Assembly (NCBI GenBank): GCA_937958315.1
Contig: CALFGH010000131.1
Span: 1 to 32,346 of the forward strand
From: an uncultured Collinsella sp.
GTDB lineage: Bacteria > Actinomycetota > Coriobacteriia > Coriobacteriales > Coriobacteriaceae
Length of the DNA: 32,346 bases
Reading direction: 5' to 3'
Shown: piece by piece, positions 25,850 to 31,938 of the stretch
How positions within the stretch are numbered: the stretch's first letter is position 1
Layout: every line of letters starts with the position of its first letter
Notes under the pieces: generated by a model
The model's database searches: none
What the model saw: the letters and a program-made list of their open reading frames with translations, nothing else
Told to the model about the DNA's origin: nothing
Translations under genes and position numbers: made by a program

Positions 25850-27064
25850 TTACCGTGCATTAAAAACGTAGCGGTCCAGGCGGTCGCACGCTTCCCTTAC
25901 GCGCGAAAGCGGCAGCGCCAGATTCACGCGAATGTGGCAGGGCCCGTGGAACGGACGGCCGTCCTGATACCCCACGCCCACGCGCGCCCCCTCGTCGAGC
26001 AGCCACTGAATATCGCGGCCATGCTCGCGGCACCACTCGGTGCAGTCCAGAAACACCATGTACGTGCCCTGCGGACGTGAAAACGCGACGCCCTTCCAGT
26101 GCTTTTCTGCATACGTGCAGAAGTACTCGATATTGCCGGCAAGTACCTGGTTGAGCTCGTCCACCCACTCGTAGCCCTGCGGCTGATAGGCACCGATAAG
26201 CGCATGCATGGAGAGGACATTCATCTCGTTGTAGTGAGTCTTGTCGGACACGGCGCACATGCGGTCACGCAGCGTCTCGTTGTAGACAATGTGGTAGCTG
26301 CCGACCAGGCCCGCCAGGTTGAACGTCTTGCTGGGCGCGTAGAGGGCAACCGTACGCATGCGGGCATCCTCGCTCACCGACTGCGTCGGGATATGCTTGT
26401 GCCCCGGCAGGATGATATCGGACCAAATCTCGTCCGAGATCACCACGCAATCGTGCTGGCGATAGATGTCCATGGCGCGCTCGATCTCGTCGCGCTCCCA
26501 TACGCGGCCGCAGGGATTGTGCGGCGAGCAGAACACCGCGGCATGGATGTGGTTTTGGGCGAGCTTGTGCTCCATGTCCTCAAAGTCCATACGCCACACG
26601 CCTTGATCGTCGAGCTTAAGCGGGCTGTGGACAATACGATAGCCCGCGGCTTCGATGGATTTGGTAAAGCCGATGTAGGTGGGGCTATGGACCAGCACCG
26701 CATCGCCCGGCTGGACATACGCGCGCAACGTCGACACGACACCGCCCAGCACGCCGTTTTCGTAGCCGATATGTTCAGGGCGCAGGCCCTCGACGCCATT
26801 GCGGCGGCTCTGCCATTCGATGATGCGGTCGAAGTACTCGGCGCGCGGGTTAAAGTAGCCAAACATGGGATGCTGAGCGCGCTGAATGATGTGCTCCTGG
26901 ACCGTGGGCACCGTGGCAAAATTCATGTCGGCCACCCACATGGGAATGCGGTCGAAGCCCTCGTCGGGTGCGTTCGGAGCCATACCGGGGATCTCGCCCC
27001 AGGAGTCAACGGCGATGGAGTCCATGCCGTGGCGGTCGATAAGCGAGCTAAAGTCGTATTTCAT
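25850..27064 (-). CDS. PatB/MalY-family PLP-dependent C-S lyase (aminotransferase fold)
   Basis: The 404-residue fold-type I PLP enzyme has the PatB/MalY hallmarks. The N-terminus contains PMWVADMNFATVPTVQEHII. FCSPHNPCGRVWERDEIERA has the conserved PHNPxGR, VISDEIWSDIILPGHKHIP has the PLP-contacting Asp/Glu, and the Schiff-base lysine is in YAPSKTFNLAGLVGSYHIV. CHIRVNLALP supplies the substrate-binding Arg. Family members cleave cystathionine or cysteine conjugates to release thiols, pyruvate and ammonia; some regulate maltose genes. GGGAG is 6 nt before the ATG. It is monocistronic; 27065-27172 holds its leader with no further gene. Confidence 0.9.
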   Translation of the reverse strand: MKYDFSSLIDRHGMDSIAVDSWGEIPGMAPNAPDEGFDRIPMWVADMNFATVPTVQEHIIQRAQHPMFGYFNPRAEYFDRIIEWQSRRNGVEGLRPEHIGYENGVLGGVVSTLRAYVQPGDAVLVHSPTYIGFTKSIEAAGYRIVHSPLKLDDQGVWRMDFEDMEHKLAQNHIHAAVFCSPHNPCGRVWERDEIERAMDIYRQHDCVVISDEIWSDIILPGHKHIPTQSVSEDARMRTVALYAPSKTFNLAGLVGSYHIVYNETLRDRMCAVSDKTHYNEMNVLSMHALIGAYQPQGYEWVDELNQVLAGNIEYFCTYAEKHWKGVAFSRPQGTYMVFLDCTEWCREHGRDIQWLLDEGARVGVGYQDGRPFHGPCHIRVNLALPLSRVREACDRLDRYVFNAR

Positions 27065-27172
27065 GCTGAACTCCCGTGCAAAGTTGATTGTTTTGGTAGG
27101 CGTTATTGTCCACCAGCGTGGGCGGTTTTGGAGCGGGGTTAGGCGTTGTTTTTGACGGATACGGACGGATGG

Positions 27173-27910
27173 TTAGTCCCGCGCGTCGTTGATGGCGGTT
27201 ACCGTCAACCTGGCGCCGTCGACCGTAAACGATATATCAAGCCCGGCGTAAGCCAAATGGTAAACGCGGTTTGGCTCGTGCTTGCTGCCCGCGCGGCGCG
27301 GATCTTGGCGAAGGACCTCGACCAAACCAGGGAGCTTTGCGGGCGGGACCATATCCTGCAGCGCTTGTGGGAACTCGACGTCGAGCTCTTGCCACGGAGT
27401 ACCCTCAATCCAGCCGCCCGTCGCATCTGGGTGACAGTCGGCAAATGGAATATAGGGCTTAATGTCGTAGATGGGCGTGCCGTCACGCAGGTCGGCCCCC
27501 AGCACATGGATGATGGGACCATTGTCGGTGAGCTCGACGCGATCGAGCTTGACGCAGGTAAGACCGATGGGATTAGGGCGAAACGGACTGCGCGTGGCAA
27601 ACACGCCCACGCGCTTGGCTCCACCCAACCGCGGCGGGCGCACGGTTTTCGACCATTTTGCGTTGGTGCCGGACCTGTCCTGCGTCTTGGCATCGGCAGC
27701 TATGTCCTTAGCCGTGCCGCCGGGCGTTCCGTTTTCGAAGCGCCACAGCAGCCATAGGTGAGAGAAGGAGTCCAGACCCTCGACCGCCGCACTGGAGGCA
27801 AATTCCGGCTCAAACACGATGCGTCCCTGCAGATGGGGCGCCAAAAAGCTGTTGCGCGGAATGCCAAACTTCTGCGGCAGATCGGTATGTATGTGTGCAA
27901 TAGGTTCCAT
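27173..27910 (-). CDS. trmO: TrmO-family tRNA (t6A37-N6) methyltransferase
   Basis: The 245-residue product starts MEPIAHIHTDLPQKFGIPRN and carries the TrmO/TsaA signature FATRSPFRPNPIGLTCVKLD. It also has EGLDSFSHLWLLWRFEN and DGTPIYDIKPYIPFADCHPD, all diagnostic of the family. TrmO uses SAM to methylate t6A at position 37 of tRNA-Thr, giving m6t6A. No ribosome-binding site precedes ATG 27910, but TACAAT (27918-27923 on the minus strand) ends 7 nt before it, so a leaderless mRNA is plausible. ATG at 27917-27919 is an alternative. The frame stays open far upstream only by overlap with the divergent regulator. Confidence 0.9.
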   Translation of the reverse strand: MEPIAHIHTDLPQKFGIPRNSFLAPHLQGRIVFEPEFASSAAVEGLDSFSHLWLLWRFENGTPGGTAKDIAADAKTQDRSGTNAKWSKTVRPPRLGGAKRVGVFATRSPFRPNPIGLTCVKLDRVELTDNGPIIHVLGADLRDGTPIYDIKPYIPFADCHPDATGGWIEGTPWQELDVEFPQALQDMVPPAKLPGLVEVLRQDPRRAGSKHEPNRVYHLAYAGLDISFTVDGARLTVTAINDARD

Positions 27911-28051
27911 GCCGGTCATTGTACGGCATGGAGGTGTGGGGCGTTGCGCGCAATTCTTCGCCGCGGTTCCCCGTCGCGCAACCAACGGTTGCTTGGAAGG
28001 GCACCTGCTGCCGCGTATGCTTAAGCCATCAACCAGCAGAAAGGAACCGCT

Positions 28052-28879
28052 ATGGCCTTTGCAGAAAAGCTCATTGCTGTCCGTCGCGTCCATCACCTTA
28101 CCCAGGAGCAGCTCGCCACCAAGCTCTTCGTCACACGCCAAGCCGTCAGCCGTTGGGAACGCGGCGAGGTCACACCGGGCATCGACATGATGAAGCTCAT
28201 CGCCGCCGTGACCGGCGAGCCCCTGTCTCATCTGCTCGAAATGCCCGAGCGCTATTGCCAGAGCTGCGGCATGATACTCACGCCCGACGACTGCGGCACC
28301 GACGCCACGGGCGCCACGACCGACCATTACTGCAAGTGGTGCTACGACCACGGTAAGTACACCTACGACACCACCATGGAGGCGATGATTGAAGATTGTG
28401 CCCCGCGGCTGGCACAAAACACCGGTATGTCGCTCGACGAAGCCGTCTCGCTCATGGGAGCCGTGCTGCCACAGCTGGAGCGCTGGCACACCGTGCAGGA
28501 AAACGAGGAGCGCTACGGTGCCGAGGCGCGGTCGCGCTATGGCGATGAGGCTATCGATGCAGCAAACGAAACGTTACTGGACATGAATCCTCAGACATGG
28601 AACGACATGAAGGAACTTGAACGCGCTATTCTGGGTCAGCTCTCGATTGCCATGGGCGACGGCGATGCGGATGGAAGCGAGGCTCGCAAGCTCGTCGCGA
28701 TGCATCACCGCTGGATAGCTCTCAACTGGGGCAGCGAGCCCCAAGACGAGGCCTATCTGGGGCTCGCCCACGGCTACCTCGCCGATCAGCGCTTTATCGA
28801 CTACTACGACAAGCCATGCGGCACCGGAGCCACGGCGTTTCTAGTTCAGGCCATCGAGTCGTCGTTGACGCGCGCATAG
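28052..28879 (+). CDS. XRE-HTH / zinc-ribbon / TipAS three-domain regulator
   Basis: The 275-residue protein joins three modules. Residues about 4-62 are an XRE-type helix-turn-helix (LTQEQLATKLFVTRQAVSRW). Residues 68-105 are a zinc ribbon with C69xxC72 and C94xxC97, plus C81. Residues about 150-272 resemble the TipAS antibiotic-recognition domain: ERYGAEARSRYGDEAIDA, a central KLVAMHHRWIALNW, then DEAYLGLAHGYLADQRFIDY and YDKPCGTGATAFLVQAI. In TipA the partner is MerR; here it is an XRE domain, so drug or stress sensing with a different DNA-binding head is likely. AAAGGAA precedes the ATG. It is divergent from trmO. Its target is unknown. Confidence 0.82.
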   Translation: MAFAEKLIAVRRVHHLTQEQLATKLFVTRQAVSRWERGEVTPGIDMMKLIAAVTGEPLSHLLEMPERYCQSCGMILTPDDCGTDATGATTDHYCKWCYDHGKYTYDTTMEAMIEDCAPRLAQNTGMSLDEAVSLMGAVLPQLERWHTVQENEERYGAEARSRYGDEAIDAANETLLDMNPQTWNDMKELERAILGQLSIAMGDGDADGSEARKLVAMHHRWIALNWGSEPQDEAYLGLAHGYLADQRFIDYYDKPCGTGATAFLVQAIESSLTRA

Positions 28880-28930
28880 ACCGCGGCGGCTTTGGGTATT
28901 TCAATCAAAACCTCAACCGATTGGAGACCC

Positions 28931-29176
28931 ATGGCTACTAATCATGAGCTCGCGCTGTACGTTATGACCGGCTGCCCGTATTGCATAAAGGTCAAGCGTT
29001 TCCTTGCCGATAACGGCGTGACCATTCCCGAGCGCAATATCTCGACCGATACCGATGCCGAGCAGACACTCATCGCCGTCGGCGGAAAACGCCAGGTTCC
29101 CTGCCTGTTCATCGACGGCAAGCCACTCTACGAATCGAGCGACATCATCGCGTGGGCGCAGGAGAACCTGCTCTAG
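28931..29176 (+). CDS. Glutaredoxin-like protein
   Basis: The 81-residue product is a compact thioredoxin-fold protein with ALYVMTGCPYCIKVKRFLAD (redox CPYC at residues 15-18), the cis-proline segment RQVPCLFIDG and YESSDIIAW. It reduces disulfides or mixed thiols; the electron donor in this group may not be glutathione. The ATG at 28931 follows GGAG. It lies 51 bp after the TipAS-type regulator on the same strand and may share its transcript. It is followed by the composite hairpin repeat at 29221. Confidence 0.88.
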   Translation: MATNHELALYVMTGCPYCIKVKRFLADNGVTIPERNISTDTDAEQTLIAVGGKRQVPCLFIDGKPLYESSDIIAWAQENLL

Positions 29177-29220
29177 CGTTCTATTGCGGTCGGCTGGCCC
29201 CAACCCATACGACCCAAACA

Positions 29221-29330
29221 TGTACACCAGCATCCAAAATCGACATTTTTCGACATCTTTGGATGCTGGTGTACAGTTTTTTGCAGGGGTAGTCATTGGG
29301 GACGTTCTTAAATGACTGGTTGTTTGAGAC
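29221..29330. repeat. Composite repeat, copy 1: conserved-loop hairpin plus GGGAC element
   Basis: TGTACACCAGCATCCAAA (29221-29238) and TTTGGATGCTGGTGTACA (29258-29275) are perfect 18-bp arms. The loop contains TCGACATTTTTCGACAT, a direct repeat of TCGACAT. It runs into gTTTTTTGCA and then AGTCATTGGGGACGTTCTTA (from 29291), a family A half-element. The hairpin with T-run could end glutaredoxin transcription. Copy 2 lies at 30318-30443 in the same orientation. Confidence 0.8.
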
Positions 29331-29385
29331 GACCTTTGGATTATGGCTGTTTGAGGCCATCTGACATCTCTGGAAAGGGCTCCTT

Positions 29386-29631
29386 AGAGGACCGTGTTCA
29401 AAAAATGGCAAATATGAGTACTGCTACTTGTTTAGTAACAGCGATTTTAATCATTTCAGGGATCATTCAACGCCCCAAGCGCCCGCAGACGGCGTTATTC
29501 CTCCCCATATGTTCAATAAAAGAGACGCCTAATGGTATTAAATCTCATCAGGGACCTCATTTTTGAAAAAAATAAATGCAACCATAATGGCAACAGTACT
29601 CATATTTGCCCTTTTTTGCACACAGCCCTCC
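29386..29631. repeat. 246-bp element bounded by a 38-bp inverted repeat
   Basis: The stretch 29394-29423 and the reverse complement of 29594-29623 agree at 28 of 30 positions (shared core GGCAAATATGAGTACTG). With weaker ends the arms reach about 38 bp. The interior is AT-richer than its neighbours. The left arm opens a 53-codon plus-strand frame (29405-29566, MANMSTATCLVT...). The right arm opens a 21-codon minus-strand frame (29538-29603, MSTVAIMVAFIFF...) with AAGGG 5 nt before its ATG. Both frames start with MST and a hydrophobic run. A third frame at 29563-29700 (TTG start) is doubtful. No known family is recognised. The island from 29177 to 30029 otherwise shows only repeats. Confidence 0.6.
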
Positions 29632-29727
29632 AGAATAGTCGTTAGGGACGACTCAAAATGGCAATTCCGGCACTTAGACACTCTTTTCTTGAATGACTAG
29701 TTGTTAAAGAACACTCAGCGACTACTC

Positions 29728-29756
29728 CAATTCGCGACACACTGTGTCGCGAATTG
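29728..29756. repeat. Perfect 29-bp palindrome
   Basis: CAATTCGCGACACA, one central base, and TGTGTCGCGAATTG form 14-bp perfect arms. There is no following T-tract and no adjacent gene start, so an operator, recombination site or remnant is as likely as a terminator. Confidence 0.75.
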
Positions 29757-30029
29757 AGCTGTTCTCACCACCGAAGACCGGTGAAAGCTCCTGACCAGAA
29801 TCTCGATAGTTTGTTAAAGTGCCCCCTCTGCAGGTTCAATGAGCGCTCATGTTCCAGACTGGAAAGCGAAGAAATATCGAAGCCATCGATGCTCATTTCC
29901 TATCGAAAAAACTAGTCAATACACGCTAATTAGCTTGATAAACTGCTTGTGTTTTTGTCTACAAAACTGTATACAAAAAGAGATTCCGAGAACCAGCGCT
30001 CGACATTATGTCAATCGATAGGGGGCGCT

Positions 30030-30297
30030 ATGGACGCTAAGCAGCTCGAAAAGATGATGGGGTTTGCCCCCCGGAGAGTTGGAGAAAGCCGCGGAGGCAT
30101 ACGAAAAAGATAAGTGGCCGAAGGGTCGCACCATCAAGCTGGGAAGACCGCCGATCTCTGATGAGCCAAGCATTGTTTTATCGGCACGTGTGGGTGAGTC
30201 GGTTCTTGATGCGTTTGACGCAAAAGCAAAGCGCCATGGGCAGACACGCACAGAGCGACTCAGGGAGCTCATCACGATCGATGCAATGATTGCCTAG
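30030..30297 (+). pseudogene. RHH antitoxin-like gene with a frameshift in a C6 run
   Basis: ATG at 30030, with AGGGGG just upstream, opens MDAKQLEKMMGFAP. At a run of six C (30067-30072) the frame breaks. Removing one C would continue GELEKAAEAYEKDKWPKGRT, LGRPPISDEPSIVLSARVGE and SVLDAFDAKAKRHGQTRTER to the stop at 30297, an 88-residue protein. The C-terminal half looks like a ribbon-helix-helix DNA-binding domain of the kind found in type II antitoxins. In the as-read sequence the first frame ends after 27 residues. No toxin gene follows. The run could be a real lesion, a phase-variable tract or a sequencing error. Confidence 0.7.
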
Positions 30298-30317
30298 TTA
30301 TCCACCGAGCCCAAAGA

Positions 30318-30443
30318 CGTACGCCAGCATCCAAAGTCGACATTTTTCGACATCTTTGGATGCTGGCGTACGGTATTTTGCAACACAGTCATTCGGGACG
30401 TTCTTTTAAATGACTAGTCGTTAAAGTGCGTCCCCAACGACTA
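30318..30443. repeat. Composite repeat, copy 2: conserved-loop hairpin plus GGGAC element
   Basis: CGTACGCCAGCATCCAAAG (30318-30336) and its perfect 19-bp reverse complement (30354-30372) flank exactly TCGACATTTTTCGACAT, the same 17-nt core as copy 1. A T-to-C change on one arm is matched by A-to-G on the other relative to copy 1. After 14 nt follows the GGGACGTTC element (AGTCATTCGGGACGTTCTTT, centre AATGACTAGTCGTTAA, then GTGCGTCCCCAACGACT). It lies between the convergent antitoxin relic and dus. Confidence 0.82.
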
Positions 30444-30444
30444 A

Positions 30445-31404
30445 CTAGCCGTGGAAGCGTGCTATGGGCGCAAGTGGCTGTTCGCGAAAGACGCGCTCGA
30501 CGGCGGCGCGGTATTCGTCGACCTTTTTGGTCTTGCGTACGAGCTTGTGAACGGTAGCGGGGTCGGCGAAGGCGCATTTGGCGTAGAACCACCACTCCTT
30601 CATGCGAAAGACCGCATTGCCGCCAATCTCTTCTGCATAGGCCGCAAACAGCGTGTCGTGGAAGCGCTGCAGCTCAGCAACCGTTGCAGCAGGGCCACCC
30701 TTGACCATGCGAGCGAGCGCGGGATTCGCAAGCAAGCCACGCCCCAGCATTACATGGCGCGTGCCGGGATAGGCCTCCACCAGCGCGTCCATATCCTCAA
30801 GATCGAAAATGTCACCGTTATAGGCCACGGGGAACGGCGCGCGTTCCAGCGTCTCGCCGTAAAACTCCTTGCGCGGCGATCCCGTATAGCGGTCCTTTTG
30901 CACGCGCGGGTGCACGATCAGCTCTGCCAACGGCATGCGGCAATACAGATCGAGCACACGCTCGTATTCGTCGTCGCTCTCAAGCCCCAGCCTGGTCTTG
31001 ACCGATACCGGCAACGGTGACCGCTCGCACACATCGCTCAAGAACACCTCGAGCTCGTCGAGGTTGCGCAGAAAGCCCGATCCTTTACCCTTGGCAACAA
31101 CCGTACCCGAGGGGCAGCCAAGGTTGAGATTGACCTCGCGGTAGCCCATGTCGGCGAGCACCTGTGCCGCCCATACAAACTCGTCCGCGTTCTTAGACAT
31201 CAGCTGAGGCACTACGTTGAGCCCCTGGTTATTGGCAGGATCGATCTCCTTAAACGCCTTGCCGCCAAAGCGGTTTCCCACCCGCGGCGGCGGCAAAAAC
31301 GGCGTGTAGTAGCAGTCGAGCGCACCAAAGCACTCCGCATGCACGCGGCGGAACACATGCCCAGTAATCCCCTCCATAGGGGCCAACGATAGAATCATCA
31401 ACAT
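30445..31404 (-). CDS. tRNA-dihydrouridine synthase
   Basis: The 319-residue flavoenzyme reduces uridines in tRNA D-loops using FMN and NADPH. It opens ILSLAPMEGITGHVFRRVHA, the Dus start, and carries VNLNLGCPSGTVVAKGKGSG with the catalytic Cys. Conserved PVSVKTRLGL, the FMN-binding PVAYNGDIFDLEDMDAL and HVMLGRGLLANPAL are also present. Which Dus class cannot be set by eye. ATG at 31404 and ATG at 31398 are both possible; GAGAG lies just before the first. The gene is single and is bounded downstream by the composite repeat. Confidence 0.92.
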   Translation of the reverse strand: MLMILSLAPMEGITGHVFRRVHAECFGALDCYYTPFLPPPRVGNRFGGKAFKEIDPANNQGLNVVPQLMSKNADEFVWAAQVLADMGYREVNLNLGCPSGTVVAKGKGSGFLRNLDELEVFLSDVCERSPLPVSVKTRLGLESDDEYERVLDLYCRMPLAELIVHPRVQKDRYTGSPRKEFYGETLERAPFPVAYNGDIFDLEDMDALVEAYPGTRHVMLGRGLLANPALARMVKGGPAATVAELQRFHDTLFAAYAEEIGGNAVFRMKEWWFYAKCAFADPATVHKLVRKTKKVDEYRAAVERVFREQPLAPIARFHG

Positions 31405-31422
31405 CTACTCTCAGATCAATGC

Positions 31423-31447
31423 GGTAAAGGGACTGCCCCCTTGTCAC
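31423..31447. repeat. GGGAC-centred repeat (family B) upstream of dus
   Basis: The sequence ggtaaagggactgcccccttgtcac has AAAGGGAC followed by a GTCCC-like right half (gcccccttgtcac). It resembles the elements at 1540 and 2756 and lies in the dus leader region. Confidence 0.4.
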
Positions 31448-31534
31448 ATGCATTATGCCTTGTGCTTCAGATGATTCACAAGGCAGAGGTAGCTACTTGA
31501 CGATAATCACCCTTCCATCCGTCGCCTCACGCAA

Positions 31535-31716
31535 CGAAGGTGAATGCTTTTCCGCGAAGTGAACGAGTAAAATCGGACCCCCGAAGCATCGACACTTTTG
31601 GAAGACCAATTCCTGCGGTTTTATCACTCAAATCCTGCGGTTTTTGCATCCAAAAGTGCGAATGCTTCAGCGGTCCAGAATAGGTCGTTCACTTCTCGGG
31701 AAACCATTCACCTTCG
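31535..31716. repeat. 182-bp imperfect inverted-repeat element
   Basis: The 68-nt left arm (31535-31602) aligns without gaps to the reverse complement of 31649-31716, 53 of 68 matching. Paired blocks are CGAAGGTGAATG, GAAGTGAACGA, GGACC, GAAGCAT and CACTTTTGGA, separated by symmetric 1-, 8- and 3-nt mismatched patches. The 46-nt centre holds a direct repeat TCCTGCGGTTTT. A 44-codon minus-strand frame (31493-31627, GTG start with AGGA 5 nt upstream, ending LREATDGRVIIVK) overlaps the left arm. No target-site duplication was seen. The surrounding bases of 31448-31938 show a small hairpin (31744-31761) but no other gene. Confidence 0.75.
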
Positions 31717-31743
31717 ATTTGCTGGCGCTCACAAACAGCGAGA

Positions 31744-31761
31744 GGCTGTCCCGCGACAGCC
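31744..31761. terminator. Small GGCTGTC/GACAGCC hairpin
   Basis: GGCTGTC and GACAGCC are perfect 7-bp arms around ccgc. The hairpin lies 28 bp beyond the 182-bp inverted-repeat element, in a stretch without genes. It could end a transcript through that element, but there is no clear T-run. Confidence 0.3.
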
Positions 31762-31938
31762 CCCTTGCGCGTCATTCGCCCCATGACAGCGGCTCCATGC
31801 TCCAAAAACGACGTTCATGATCACGACGACCGCCAACAGCACGCTGTTGACCGCTATGTCTGAACAACAGACACCCTCCACTCATCTATACTCAAGAGCA
31901 TGTGCGCATCGCCCAAAAACGATGAGAGTCGAGGCCCC

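Noticed and set aside
27911..28489. N-terminal extension of TrmO
   Set aside because: The frame is open only because it overlaps the XRE-TipAS gene on the other strand; family homologues start at the MEPIAHI region.
29321..29362. TGTTTGAGACGACCT / TGTTTGAGGCCATCT direct repeat, 27 bp apart
   Set aside because: Only two imperfect copies with no structure or gene context; probably local slippage in decayed sequence.
29563..29700. 45-codon TTG-start frame resembling a lipoprotein signal (KKINATIMATVLIFALFC)
   Set aside because: The frame runs through repeat sequence and ends inside a GGGAC-family fragment; the start and ribosome-binding site are weak, and the signal could arise from the inverted repeat.
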